64,000 nt of DNA from Acanthacorydalis orientalis (GCA_034766995.1 CM068318.1:6830501-6894500); one strand, 5' to 3'. Counted from the stretch's first letter, positions 11,251-24,160 are shown. The notes: a model not told the origin generated them from the letters alone. Made by a program: numbers and translations.

Positions 11251-13093
11251 CATCGGTATCGTCAGAAGATGTATTTGGAAACAGATACGAAACGAATGTA
11301 AAAGAAAAATCAATTATAAAATTCGACGAATGTGCTTGGCCTAAAGAAAGACAAACATATATGTTTCCTAAAATTCAAGATAACATTTTCAATGTGTATC
11401 ATACGAGTATAGCGACAAATTTTGACTCTTCGGACAACGAATCGATATCTCCGTGCAATATAAGAAACAAAACGAGATCTATTTCGAATGCAAGCCATGA
11501 TGGTAGATATTAAAAATCTTTTGATTTAAAAACAGATAAAAATATTTCATTAATTTCTGGTCAAATGTAAAATTCCTTCTTTTTAAAGAAAACTGAAAAG
11601 GTTCAACTATTTTGTTTAAGGAGCCATTTGAAAATATTCTTTGTCTGCAGTTAAAATCAAAAATGGTTAAGATACATAGCTGTAATTGAATTCAAAGATC
11701 CAAATGGAGATTTTTGATAATTAAAAAAAACGATTGGAACATTGATTAGATTCTTTTTTTAGATTCTGATACTTTACCAGAAATATTATCAGACACGTCA
11801 GAAGAATCAAACAAGGCGTACGGTTTACAAAGCAATTTGATTTCGTATAGTGCTAAATATTCAATGCAACCAGACGCGTTAGCCCGAGAAGCTGAAGACC
11901 TTGTTCATCGTTTATTAAAAGCTCGATTCGTGTTCAGACATTTCGATCATCCCATTGGAGGCATTGATACAGAAGCCGGTGTTTGTTATTGTATAAGGGG
12001 TTACTTTTTTCGTGGTGACCTAGGCACGTACAAGTTTATCGCACCTATACCGCTTAAACAGGTATGGATTTTTTTCAGAATGATATATTTTATGAGGTGT
12101 ATCGTGAAAAAATATTGATATTTTGTTATATAAAAAATATGGCAGTCTTTTCTTTTCTATTAAATTATAATTAAAAAGTATCATAAAATGTAGTAATAAA
12201 TAATCATACGGTTTTAATTATTTAACTTTGATAAATATATTTTTTTGTAAGGAAATTGTTTGAGATTTTTTTATATATTTAATAAATTAATAATATTAAA
12301 GATATTTTTTATATATGTTTAATGAAAATTGAATCACTCTAGAATTTTTAAAATCATTATCAATTGTAACTCATTTATCGAAAATGATTCAATAGGAAAG
12401 TATTTCTCGATTGAAATATGTAAATCTATTACAATTTAAAAAATCACAACTACTATTTATTTAAAGATAAAGAAGAGAAGAAAACTTCCAGTTTTATTAA
12501 ATTTTATATTTGAATCCTATTTCAATTAAATTCTTGATTAATATTTTTACTAAATTTAGAAAATAAACCATTCAAGTATCAATCTAAAAATGATTAAAAA
12601 TTTTTTTTATTATTTATTTATTATTTATATATATTTATCTGAACACATTTAAAAAAAAACATATTTAAATATATTGCAATTGAAAATATTTGTATTTTTG
12701 TAAAATACAGTTGATTAATAGATATAACTAATTTATAAAAAAAATAAATCGAACAGTTGAATATATATCGAGATTAAAATTTAAAAAAAAATAACCAAAC
12801 TTCAAGAATTTATTGTGTAATTAAAAAAGGTATAGATGACGAAATAGTAAATAATTTAATAAATCGATATTTTATTTCAGTATTGGAAAATCGTCGACGA
12901 TAAGGCTGAAGAAATAGAAGTACCGAAAATATTAGATCATTCAGAATTTCAAACCATATATGACAACTCTTTAGATATTCTCAGAACGGAAGATCTCTCA
13001 ATATTCTGTCGATCGATCTGTATTAATGTTTTATACTTAAATACACGTAAAGATCCAGATGTTATTTTATCAAGAACCAGTAGCTATTTGTAA
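11244..13093 (+). CDS. unrecognised conserved-looking protein, last three exons
   Basis: Three exons join cleanly: 11244-11502 (acceptor TTGACAG, phase 0 in, phase 1 out), 11763-12061 (acceptor TTTTTTAG, donor CAG|GTATGG, phase 0 out) and 12881-13093 (acceptor TATTTCAG, stop TAA). They encode 257 residues. Codon use is richer in G/C than the neighbouring DNA. The first exon is Ser/Asn/Asp-rich and probably disordered. The second encodes a helix around LAREAEDLVHRLLKAR and then a compact region with GGIDTEAGVCYCIRGYFF and GTYKFIAPIPLKQ. The third continues with YWKIVDDKAEE and ends in RTSSYL. An AATAAA follows at 13110. The first exon begins at an acceptor with no good start, so the 5' end lies upstream and was not located. 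I do not recognise the domain and propose no function. Confidence 0.7.
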
Positions 13094-13158
13094 TTGTAAT
13101 TAATGAAAAAATAAATAAGATTTCATAACCAAAGTATTTGAAATTTTATTTACTGTTC

Positions 13159-13182
13159 TCTCCCCCCTCTCTCTCTCTCTAT

Positions 13183-13242
<60 letters not shown>

Positions 13243-13271
13243 ATATCTATATATATATATATATATATATT
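13159..13271. repeat. compound microsatellite (CT)n(ATCT)n(TA)n
   Basis: A CT run is followed by about 15 ATCT units and then TA units. Confidence 0.9.
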
Positions 13272-13394
13272 CCATAAATGTTTAAGAAAATATCAACTCT
13301 AAATTTATGCATATGATTTTTATAAGTTTCTGCTTTTCTTAACGATCTAATATTTAATTTGTCTGACATGTTTTTTATGAATCATAAATAATTA

Positions 13395-13545
13395 GATCAT
13401 TCTGAAAAGATTTTCTAGGAGCGCACTGAGGATAATAGAATGGCAATTGAAATACACATAAGCAATAATCAAAATCGTCGATTAATCATTCCTTGAATAT
13501 TTTTGATTAGAAAAAGTTTTGTGGTTTGTGGAGTGCAAGGAAACT
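13395..13545. repeat. MITE-like repeat R1, right half
   Basis: It contains GGCAATTGAAATACACATAA, GCAATAATCAAAATCG and the terminal TTTTGTGGTTTGTGGAGTGC, matching the right end of the family. Confidence 0.6.
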
Positions 13546-13930
13546 ACATCTGGGAAAGCAAATCATATTTTCTGAAATAATTAATTCTATATAGTCGATA
13601 ATCTATCAATAATATTTTAATGATTCACAGAAAAAAACGACAATTAAAAAAATATTTTAGGAGTTGATTCTAAGAAAGTCTTAAGTTATGTATTTTATGT
13701 AGAAAAGTTCACAAGTTTTTTTTACAAGAATTCTCAAGCTAATAATACTATAAAAGACAATTTAATTGCTAGAAACAAAAAGTGAAACACATCTTTTCTC
13801 TAAAAAGTTAATATTCATTTGTATGTACAATTTCCTATAAGACAGATAATTTCCAATTGTATAGAAATATTAAACAATGAAAACAGAAACTTTAATTCGT
13901 TACATTTAGATATTTCAGTTATTTTGTCTC

Positions 13931-13931
<1 letters not shown>

Positions 13932-13984
<53 letters not shown>
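13932..13984. repeat. (TA)n microsatellite
   Basis: About 26 TA units end a few bases before the mariner element. Confidence 0.9.
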
Positions 13985-13990
<6 letters not shown>

Positions 13991-13993
13991 GTA

Positions 13994-14852
13994 TTAGGTA
14001 TCTGGAAAAGTTTTAGTTTTGCATTATTGAATGAAAATGCGTCACAGACATGAACTTACGAAACGTCTGGGAGAGTTGATCGAGCAACAGTTTTGAGACG
14101 ATTGAATGAAATGGGAAAAATTCAGAGTGGGTGTCGCATAAATTATTTGAAAACAGTATTGTCTGCCGGTTCAATATATGTATCTCGATGCTTTTCGGGG
14201 GATGTAAGGATTTTTTTGGAAAATTGTTACCGGCGATAAAAAATGAATATATACAACAATTCTAAATCCATACATTCATGGGCAGATCTCATTCAGACAT
14301 CAAAATTAATAGTAAAATCGAACATCCATGTCAAAATAGTCCTTCTATGTAACTAAAGGGGTATAAAGGGTGTGAGTATGAGTTACTTCAAACGGCTGAA
14401 ATTGTTACTTCCGAGCGATATGGTCATTTGGCTGATGAATGGTACAAAAAAAAACATTTACTGAACAATGAAGTCGGAAGATCATTTTGCTGTACTCAAG
14501 GTTAGGGCGGTTGTTGTTCTCACTACTCAGTCAACCATCATTAACTTGGACTGGGAAGTGGTTACCCAACGTATTCACTTAACTCGATGCCTTTAGATTA
14601 CCATTTATTTCGGTCGATACAGAACTCTTTAGCTGGACAGCGATTTCGAGATGTGACTTAGGTACAAAAAATTGATCGAAGATTTAATTTCCTGCAAATT
14701 TATGTCTTGTTTACGAAGGAATTTGAAATTTACTCTAAAGATGATAATAGAAAGCAGCAGTAGTTATTTTGATGATTGAATTGTATTTTATATATTATGA
14801 AAAAAAAGCGAAAATTTATTAAAAATTATTAAAACTTTTGCCTACACCTGTG
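13994..14852 (+). mobile_element. decayed mariner transposon
   Basis: The termini are inverted. The left reads TTAGGTATCTGGAAAAGTTT then TAG. The right, on the minus strand, reads ACAGGTGTAGGCAAAAGTTT then TAA. TA precedes the left end, and the right flank is degenerate. Between them, frameshifted pieces of a mariner transposase can be read: a helix-turn-helix-like stretch near VLRRLNEMGKI, a block near 14365-14450 with YELLQTAEIVTSERYGHLAD-like sequence, and the C-terminal SDYHLFRSIQNSLAGQ-type block (LDYHLFRSIQNSLAGQRF in the frame near 14595-14650). There are many stops and shifts and no intact frame, so it is inactive. Confidence 0.85.
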
Positions 14853-14872
14853 TGTATATGCACACATACACA

Positions 14873-14915
14873 CATACATATATATATATATATGTGTGTG
14901 TGTGTGTATGCATTT
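14873..14915. repeat. (CA)n(TA)n(TG)n microsatellite
   Basis: CACACATACA units grade into TA and then TG repeats, giving an imperfect palindrome beside the mariner right end. Confidence 0.8.
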
Positions 14916-15109
14916 GTATATTTTTTTCTGCGGAATAGATAATTCGTCCTTTTTTCATATATTTTCCATGCGAGCACTATTGTTGTTTCAGAATGAAAAA
15001 GCGAATGCAATTTCATAGAAGCAGTTTTCCTTTAAACCGTTTCATCTGCAATACGTTATAATGAACAACACGATTTTCAGCGGACAGATGTTTTTATATA
15101 AACAGATAA

Positions 15110-15350
15110 ATTTCGGTTATGGCACGAGTGGAGGGTGTTCGTAATGGCCATTTTGTCTTGCACAATACAGAGAAAAGGGACGGTTTTCACGAACGAAAGA
15201 AGCGTCTGATGCGCTCGCACGCAGACGAAACAGACGCGTCGGAGTGAGCGAAAGTGTTCATTTCAGTTCGTATTGTTTTTAGTTATTTATAACAACTGAT
15301 GTTTTTCGCGCGCCAGTGAACAAAATACGATTTATTTGTTATATTTTCTT
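15110..15350 (+). promoter_or_regulatory. GC-rich promoter-like island with an arthropod initiator
   Basis: This has a cluster of CpGs (GCGCTCGCACGCAGACG, GACGCGTCGGAGTGAGCG, TTTTTCGCGCGCCAGTG) in AT-rich DNA. It includes TCAGTTCG at about 15265, a match to the arthropod initiator TCAKTY. There is no long frame. It could be the promoter and 5' UTR exon of a gene starting here, or a conserved non-coding element. The strand is suggested only by the initiator. Confidence 0.35.
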
Positions 15351-15550
15351 TACACGTTTCTGGTAAAACGAGTACATAAAACATGTGTATTGAAGCAAAA
15401 GATATATATTTTTTTTATATTTCAGAACGCACTGACCTATACAATATTCGGTTAATTTTCAGTAAATCGGTCTTAGCATTTCCTGTCTACATAATTTATT
15501 TATACGATTACTAGTACTTACTGCTTCATACACACACATCTACACACACA

Positions 15551-15551
<1 letters not shown>

Positions 15552-15613
<62 letters not shown>
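15552..15613. repeat. (TA)n microsatellite
   Basis: About 30 TA units preceded by CA-rich sequence. Confidence 0.9.
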
Positions 15614-15615
<2 letters not shown>

Positions 15616-16984
15616 CTAATTTTTAAATCAAAACGATGGTAACAAAACAAATCACAATTGTATTGACATAACTAATTCAACTAAAAAGAAATAATGTTCA
15701 GTCTATATTAAAAATAAAGAACAAATCGCATAAATATATTTTTATATAAATTTTAAAAGAAAAAATGTTCAATCTACATTAAAAATAAAAAAAATAAATC
15801 GCTTAAATATATTTTAATATAAATATTAACCGGTGAGAGTAGATATTAAAACAATAACTGAAAGTTATAAAAAAATAATTTCAATTTATTTAAAGTTATA
15901 TATATATATATATTCAAACATTAAAAAATACATTTAAATAAATATTTATATGACTGTTAGTATTTTTAAGTAATGAAATATACAAGCGAGACTCGAATGC
16001 AACATATGTTTATGTAAAAACAAAATAAAATACAATAAAACTAATTTAAAACATTGGCTTTTAAATTACTTCCGAACCATTTAGTGCTTGAGATGGGTAG
16101 GTACAGGTGTTTTTCGGGTTATCAAGCACAATACTTTACCGAATTTGTCTTTTGTACACATACGCAATAACAAGCATTCATAATATATGCTTTGATAATA
16201 AATTTGTACTACGAAATATGTTTGAATAATATTCTTGCAAATGTTACCGTGCATAAATTTAAAAAAATGACATTACATGCAAGTTTACACATTATATATA
16301 TATATATACATCAAGCTGTCTGTTTTGAAATATAATAATGGCATTTTTTTAATTCAACACACCGCTTTTATTGTTTCGAATAATTATCAATTTTATCTTA
16401 AAAAAAATATTTTTATGAACATTTGAAATATTATGTGATTTATTATGACTGACTGATTCTTGAATCATGGTAAAATAATTTGTGTATTTTTTTCTATTTT
16501 ATATGTATAAAACGCAATTAAATTAGTTAAAGATACATAAATAAACGTAAATTTCATTTATATACACATAAAATGTACTTAAGCTACTTGAAGGTAATTT
16601 AATAATTGATTGTAGCTACTTATATAAAATATTATATGATTTAAAAAGGAACATCAAAGTAAGTGAATTTAAAGAAGAAAATAAATTATACATTTAAATA
16701 AGTGTTAGTTATCAGTGTTATTATGATGTTATTTTTTATAACTGGTTTAGAATATTAGGTATTTAGTTAGCTTTTATTTTCTTGTACTTAGTTCATCTTC
16801 TATTTTTGTCTTAAAATTCAAACATAAAATATTTATGTCTTGAGAACTGAAGTATAAGAAACGTCTTTAACTCTTTGTTTTCTGAATCATTAAATATGCA
16901 ATAATGGTACAATACCTCAAGAACGTTAATACAAGAAAACTAATCTACTAGTATTTTAGTCCAAAAAACAAATAGTATTTTATT

Positions 16985-17225
16985 AAATTATCACCTCATT
17001 ACAATCCACAAATTAATTTTGATTTTATCAAGAAATTACAAAAATTATACTTTAGTCTTTTTTAAAAATGAATTAAACATAAACAAGAATTTAGTAATTA
17101 AATTTTTTCATAAAGAAAATAATAAAGAAAATAATAAAGAATTAACAATTTTATTCATCAGATTATTTCGAAAAAGTTCACATTACTTTACAAAATTGTT
17201 AAATTTAATAACAGATACAGAGGAA
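16985..17225. repeat. repeat R3, copy 1 (upstream of array gene A)
   Basis: It shares a co-linear series of blocks with 18538-18765, including ATAAACAAGAATTTAGTAATTAAAT, AAAATAATAAAGAA, and ATTTCGAAAAAGT followed by ACATTA-TTTAC. The two copies flank the promoter and first exon of gene A about 1.55 kb apart. Confidence 0.55.
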
Positions 17226-17541
17226 TAAACTACAACAAACATCTTTTTTATGATATATTGTAATTTATAGATTCTATCAGTATAATTGTGTACAGAAATA
17301 TAAATTATTAAATGTGATATATGTTTTTTTATTCGAAATATAATAGCCCATTGATAAATATTATTTTAAAAAAATGTATTTATAACACGTGCACTATATT
17401 CTGACTTGAAAAGATTCATAGTTCAATATGTACTTATCTTCAGAGTTCAAATGTCAAGTAAAATAAATTGAAGGTAATTTAGCTACAAAAGACACTATTC
17501 AAACATATTTATTGATACGCATGCGTATTGTTTTTAATATT

Positions 17542-17571
17542 TTATATATATATATATATATATACACACAC

Positions 17572-17650
<79 letters not shown>
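17542..17650. repeat. long (TA)n tract with CA interruption
   Basis: About 108 bp of nearly pure TA with one ACACACA island. Confidence 0.9.
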
Positions 17651-17652
<2 letters not shown>

Positions 17653-17917
17653 TGAATATATGCAAGAGGAAATTATCATGAAACAGGATATTATTCATAG
17701 AATTACAAAATGAAATAAACTTTCATAGTTGTACTATGTATAATAAAAATAGTTGTAGGTTTAACAATAATTTATGCAAGCGAAACGATTAGGCTGTTTA
17801 TCACAAATAATTATTAATGTTTGAAATATTTTATGACGTGGATTATAAGGAAACAATGATAGATTATATTCGTCTATGAGTAAATATTATCTAGGTCTTG
17901 GTCAAACATCTCATATG

Positions 17918-17923
17918 TCAGTT
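17918..17923 (+). promoter_or_regulatory. candidate initiator of array gene A
   Basis: TCAGTTCG matches the arthropod initiator consensus and lies about 75 bases before the ATG of exon 1. I see no clear TATA box 30 bases upstream. Confidence 0.4.
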
Positions 17924-17993
17924 CGTGTAAAAACTACGTACTGTGAAATTGTAAAAGTTTAAAGAATAGTGTAAAAAAAATAGTTTTTATAAA

Positions 17994-19846
17994 ATGTCAA
18001 AGGAAAGTCTTATACTCTGTATAATTTTTATTACATGTTTTTCGGTAAGTAAATTAATATTGTGCAGTAAATATATTTTGAAAATAAACTGTTTTATATT
18101 TTTTTTGTCTATATTTTAATTCTTTTAGATAGAATTTTTTTAATTGAATTTATATTGAACTTATAATCTTTTTTTATTACATATATTGAAATATTATTTC
18201 ATTTAAATATTAGTTTTATACAATTTCTCCTATATTCAATAAATAGTGATGAGTTGTTCGTAGTTAGAGCCATATAATCAATAAAGAATTAAACCGAGAG
18301 ATTAACGATCAAGATTTATCAATACAAGTTTAATTTAATGTTAAATACTCATTCTATTAGATGATTATTAACATGCAATTTGATATTTATGTAATGAATC
18401 ATTGTAAAATTAGTCATATTAAGTGAAATATAACTGAGAATGTATGCATTAGGTTATATTTTTTAAAAAATTCTGGTATAAAATTAAAAAAAATATAATG
18501 AAATTATATTTAAAAAAATAATTAAACAGATTTTTTTTTAAATTATCACCGCAACAAAATATACAAATCGATAACAATTCTATTATCAAATTTCTAAGAA
18601 TAGACGTTAATCCTTTTTAAAAAATAACTGAATATAGACAAGAATTTAGAAATTAAATATTTTAATCAAGAAAATAATAAAAAAGTAACAATTAACATTT
18701 TTATTTATCAAATTACTTCGAAAAAGTGTACATTATTTTACGAAATCGTTAAGTTTCTGTAAAAATCACAGTGGAAAACTTTAAAAAAAAATGTACAATG
18801 CACAAATGAAATTATTTGATGATCTCACAAAGCACATTTTATTTATGTAGAGTGAAACCAAATAAAAATTTTTAGATTAAAACATTTTTTTTAAGAAATG
18901 TAATGAAATATACAAGAGAAATATACGTATAACGACGTAATATTATAAATTATTTATAAAAAAAATAATTTTAAATGGATGGGCTGCGCCATTCTAACTA
19001 TAAACGACTCAACCTATCAATCGATTCAAAATGACACATTTTTTTACAAAAAGTTAACTGAATTCTCTTCTCTAACTTGCATTGTATGCTTCTCCTGTCT
19101 ATCTACCGTTTATTATTCTATACAAATTCGGAAGGTCACACGTGAGTTCGTTTTTCCTACGATTTATTGAAACTTTCATCATCTGAGATTGATTTTGAAC
19201 TGTCAGTTCAAGATCTATCTGAAGATATTAAAAGTCAAACAGATTATAAAAGAAACAAACTCACAGGCGAATTTCAGTGTTTATATAGAGTAACGTTTCT
19301 AGTCTAATCTAAATAAGTTAAGACACATACTAATTTAGTTTAATTTATTGAAATTTGATTATTTTTATCCCAGTACTTTTATGTACAATTTTAATTTAAC
19401 ATAGCGCGTTTAAAAAGTCTGAATGAAGAATTTATGATATCAATAAAAAAAAGTGTAATAAAATGTATGTAACATTATCTAGTTGCACAGTTTAAGTTTT
19501 ATAATAATACATTTTATAAATATTACTATGTATAAGAAATAGTTTCACTGTAATAAAACATTTATAGGAAACTTTAGCGGCGACAAAACCAATAAGAGAT
19601 GTAAAACTAGAAAGTAAAATAGAACACATGAGAGCACGAGTAATGGCTGTTAAAACGGATATCAATACTATTAGAAATAGGTTTGAAATCATAGCAGAGA
19701 ATCAGCCAATATTTAGTGAAACAGTCGTTTCGATTCTGAACAATGTTACTAATGAGCTTTCGGAATATTTTAAGAATGAAGAAAAAGAGGTAAGTAGTTT
19801 GATTATTTATATTAATAAGTTGTGGAAAATTAATAGTATTATTTAA

Positions 19847-19880
<34 letters not shown>

Positions 19881-22334
19881 CAGAAACTGTAAACAAGAAT
19901 TAATTAAAGAGTGGAGTTAATTTGCATTATTTTATAATTTTTTAAATTGTTTTAAGTACTAAGAATGTTGAAAGATAGATATAATTCATTGATAGAAAAC
20001 AGAACATATTTTTATAATTATTAGAAAAAAACAGCTTATAGCAACATTTTTCCTTTCTTAAATTGTCAATAACTGATTAATGCCTATTTGATTGTAAATC
20101 AGTTACATAAATATCATATTCATAGCACAGTCGTAGAAAATTTGAGTCTAATATCTAATTTAGTTACAATTGTAAAAAAATTAACTCATATTTTTAAAGC
20201 TTCTTTTTGGTTTTGTATTTATTAAATTATATTTAAACAGTTATTAGTATAACTACTTAAAATTAAAAACCACAGAGACTATAAAAATTGATTTATAGAA
20301 TGACAATGTGTATATATGTTTTTACATGTCCAAATGTATAAAAATAATTATAATTAAATGGTTAAAAATTGAATAAACATATGATTGAATAATATAATAT
20401 ATACTTTCATTACTTATTAGAATATAAAAATATTTTTCAGTGACAGACAAATCTAACTTTAGTATCATTTTATTGATATTATTTTCTGTCAAACTTTATA
20501 ATAATTTTTGTGATAACAAACATTTCACGAAACTAATTTTTTACTGTTCTATAAACTATTTAAAAGTTTAATAATTGAAAATGTTTAACATTTAGATTAT
20601 TACTCATTTTAATTGTAGTTTATATCGATTAAAATGATGATTTCCTATCTTCATAGTGCTAATTAACAGTCAAATCTGATAGTTAAACTAAAATGATATT
20701 TTTCTGTACTTTAGAGCTCTGGATATAATGGTATAGCTATCGAAATGTGCATATGTAATAATCAAAATCACCAATTATTAAATTTTGTGGTTTGAGAAAA
20801 TGTGGAGAAAATGAAAGATTCATTTGTAAAACAAAATTTAACTACAATATAGAAATTGTTATTATTAAATAATTTATTATTTTAATTTAGTTTACAATAT
20901 TGATGAAATAATTTTGTACGAACAATAATTTTCAAATAATATTTTTCAGGCAAGAAAACTTGGAATGGTACTTCATAATCAACCGGAACTAGCAGTATTA
21001 ATTCTTATTTTACGTAATAAAACTGAATATACACACAAAATTGAAAGAGCACTAATGGATGAACCTATACCAGATAACGAAACAAAAATTTTACTTTTGG
21101 ATGTAATGAAAAATGTTATGAATTTAACAATTGATTGCTATAATAAATATATTTTTGAAGTAAGAAAAATTTTTAAAAAATATTATAATATAAATAATAT
21201 ATAAATAGGTAATAGATAGATGTATATCTCTTATTTAGCTTTTTTTTTAAAAAAAAAACGTTCATTTAAAAGCAATAATAATTGAGAATACATTAAATTA
21301 TATCAATAAATCTGATGTTCAAATTTTCAATGTGAAACAAAGATTTTATATTTAATAATTCCCCTATTAAATTTATTTTTAAAGGTTTTTACTTCACAAC
21401 GTGTTTTTAAATGAATATTAATTGTTTAAAAATTTTAGTTTTAAATACACTACAATCCCAATTAGTCAATCAGTATTAAATACGTATATTATTTAAAAAA
21501 AATACTTTTGACCAAGCCTCTATTAAATCGACCTTTTTTAAAAAAGCAGGTCATATATAATGTTTTTATTAAATAGTTTGTCACATTTGGTTGATAATAT
21601 TTTTATCAGAAATAAATCATTCTTAATAGTTTCTTTTTTTTTAGAAAACAACTAAAAATAAACTAGTCAAAACTTAGATCTGATATTAAATCGAAACTTG
21701 TACAGGTTAAATAATTATAATGAAAAACTAATTAATTATTCTTATTCATTAGAATGTTATTTTTAGTATATTTTTTTATAATTGAAAAATAATCTTCTAC
21801 CATCAAAATATGAATATGGAACTCAATTACTTTAAAGAAAGTGAATATGAAATTAATTCAATTATCTATTTACAACATTTGGATGAAAATTTTAGAATTA
21901 ATTTAGTTTGAATTCAGTATTTGTGATCAGTAGATATTTTTAATTATTTGAATTGAAAAAAAAATCGTTTAGGTACTGAATAAAAATATTCAGAAAACAA
22001 TTTTAGATTTATTTCTCCAAAGAGACAAATAAAAAAAGATACGATTAAAAATTATAATAATCATTTTTAAAAATTTCAGTTAACCGCACATACACAAGAA
22101 TGGATTTTAGTAGATCCAGTACTCAATTGGAAATTTCTAATGAATTCAGATTCAGAAGTGTATGATGAAAAAACTAAGGAAGCTATATTACGGATGCAAA
22201 ATATTATGAATAATTGTAAGAATCAACTCAAGAAGTACCAAACAGAATATGCATTAATCCTCGCGGAGTATCGAAGCAAATTGTTTGATATGGCTGAAGT
22301 AGCTTTTGATACTGAAACATTAAATACAATGTAA
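17994..22334 (+). CDS. array gene A: secreted helical protein, four phase-0 exons
   Basis: The exons are 17994-18044 (17 codons), 19568-19789 (74), 20950-21159 (70) and 22080-22334 (84 plus stop), all with GT-AG borders in phase 0. The product is about 245 residues. Exon 1 is a signal peptide (MSKESLILCIIFITCFS). Exon 2 carries the family motif in altered form, with MRARVMAVKTDI where the other genes have M-W. Exon 3 ends in the family motif DCYNKYIFE. Exon 4 opens with LTAHTQEWILV, giving the family His-x3-Trp, and is longer at the C terminus than in the other genes. Predicted structure is mostly helix. This is the left-most and most divergent member of the array. No known family was recognised. 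The signal peptide implies secretion, and the role is unknown. Confidence 0.82.
18538..18765. repeat. repeat R3, copy 2 (intron 1 of gene A)
   Basis: This is the counterpart of 16985-17225, in the same orientation. With that copy it brackets gene A exon 1. Confidence 0.55.
19849..19877. repeat. (TA)n microsatellite in gene A intron 2
   Basis: About 14 TA units. Confidence 0.85.
20695..20830. repeat. MITE-like repeat R1, right half, intronic
   Basis: It contains GCTATCGAAATGTGCATATG, TAATAATCAAAATCACCAAT and TTTTGTGGTTTGAGAAAATG, the family right end. It is in gene A intron 2. Confidence 0.55.
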
Positions 22335-22559
22335 AACTCGAATTGTTACAATTGATAGTGTTTATGAAAATAATTAAGTCTTAAAATAGAAATAGTTAAT
22401 TTTAACATAGATTCAATTTATATTTATTATATTATATTTTATTTATAAATACAATTTTATATATACTTTTTCTTATAAGTTTATTTCTATATATACCAAA
22501 TAAAAGAAATATTAAAAATTAATAGATAAATATTCCATTTTCTCTAAAAATAAAAATGT

Positions 22560-22930
22560 CCCGCTGATTTTTGTGTTTTATTCGTTCTTTGATTGGTGGA
22601 TATCGGTCACGTGGTCTATGTTCTCATTGGTTGATATGTCATATGATTAGTGTTCTATTTCACGGTGTACAACGAAAGAAGGAAAACAATTTCAGTGTAA
22701 AACTGATAAGAAATATATTCAAAATATTATATTCACTGAAGATTTAGAGTAAAAAAAACTGTTACAAATTTTAACATTGGAATTTGTTATGTAATTTTTA
22801 TAAAATTTTCCAATAAACATTTTACAATTTACATTTTACCATAGATTATTTGTATGTATAATTTATTAAGTTCTGTTATTTTTTAGAGGGGAGTCAGCGT
22901 TAGTGATCAGGAGACGAAATCCCCTAGAAT
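22560..22930 (+). repeat. repeat R2, copy 1, promoter-like sequence
   Basis: It contains two ATTGGT (inverted CCAAT) boxes at about 22592 and 22627, a CACGTG site, then a long shared block (AACTGATAAGAAATATATTC, CACTGAAGATTTAGAGTAAA, TTTTCCAATAAACATTTTAC, TTCTGTTATTTTTTAGAGGG) and a GC-richer end. It aligns co-linearly with 25400-25795. It may be a solo LTR or another non-coding repeat, and no class was proven. Confidence 0.55.
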
Positions 22931-24113
22931 GTTTTATATAAATTTTATACACGAATTTTCTTCAAGATGTTTATTGCATTTAAAAATAAGTAATTGGTTT
23001 TAAAGATTGTGGATATACTTGTTCATTTTATGAATAAAATTTTTAGAAAATTCCGATGTTCAGATAATATAACATTAAATGGAAAGAAGTTTGTAATGAA
23101 AATAAAAAATAAAATACTGTTTAAAGATATATTCTTGATTTTGAGAGACAGAAGTTTGATCTATCGTTCATATTTATAAAAAAATTGTTTACATCTGAAA
23201 CTTATCATTTTTTATAACTGCAATTTTAATAAACACATTTAAGGAGTTATATGATTGTCACTCTGGAAGTGATGGAACTGTCATTGAAATGCATACAGTA
23301 ATTGAAATAAATCGTAAATAATCTTCATGAAATACGAGTAATTTTTATAATGTATGGGATATTAATTCATTTGTGAAAATTAATTAAGTAGCTGTGCTAA
23401 ACCGTTATTATCATACAATTATTTTATATATAACATTAGCATATTTTCATAATATGTTTCTATAAATTCAAAATACCATCATGTATTTTTTAAATAAGAA
23501 TTTCTTAAACTTGATACCATGCATAATCAATGCAACACATTCTTCAAACACATTTTTTGATGAAATAGTATTTCATTCTATTTTTTTCTGTATACTTCCT
23601 GAAAACTACAACTATTAAAAAAACCCTTGTATATTTTCATTTTTAATTAAATAACTTAGACCCTCTGACAATTTTCTAATTTGATAGTTTAATTAAAAAA
23701 CTAATAAAAACGTTTCATTATTTATACTGAAAATATCTTAAGGAAGAATATACGAATTTAACTAATAAATAGATTTGCTTATTATTGTTACAAATTTTAA
23801 AAATTAAAAAAGTATAACCATTTTCAATAAACGGAAAATATTCTATAAGTACAACAAATATAATCTCTCAAAGAAATCAATTTAATGTCTCTATTTTAAT
23901 GTATTCCTCAAATCTTTCTCATATCGGGATGAAACTTTGTAAAGTTACTTTCAATAAACTTGTAACTAATAGGATATCTAAGAATATGATTAAATATTTC
24001 ACTTAAAAGAAATGGAGATTTCACGCAGATGGTGTTCAAAAATATAATAGCTAACAGAATTTAACTTTGAAAATTTATTATTTTCATTCAGATAACTACA
24101 TGTAATCTGTTAT

Positions 24114-24160
<47 letters not shown>

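Larger units (their letters stand above)
13094..17993. other. gene-free interval, 4.9 kb
   Basis: It holds simple repeats, an R1 copy, a decayed mariner, the GC-rich island at 15110-15350 and the first copy of repeat R3. There is no supportable exon. The rest is AT-rich DNA without visible structure. Confidence 0.6.

Noticed and set aside
18979..19170. 63-residue frame in gene A intron 1
   Set aside because: It shows somewhat higher GC but no splice context or recognisable domain. It may be a fragment of an old transposon.
22994..23179. 61-residue frame downstream of gene A
   Set aside because: It is short, AT-biased and begins in repeat-like sequence, with no family motif.
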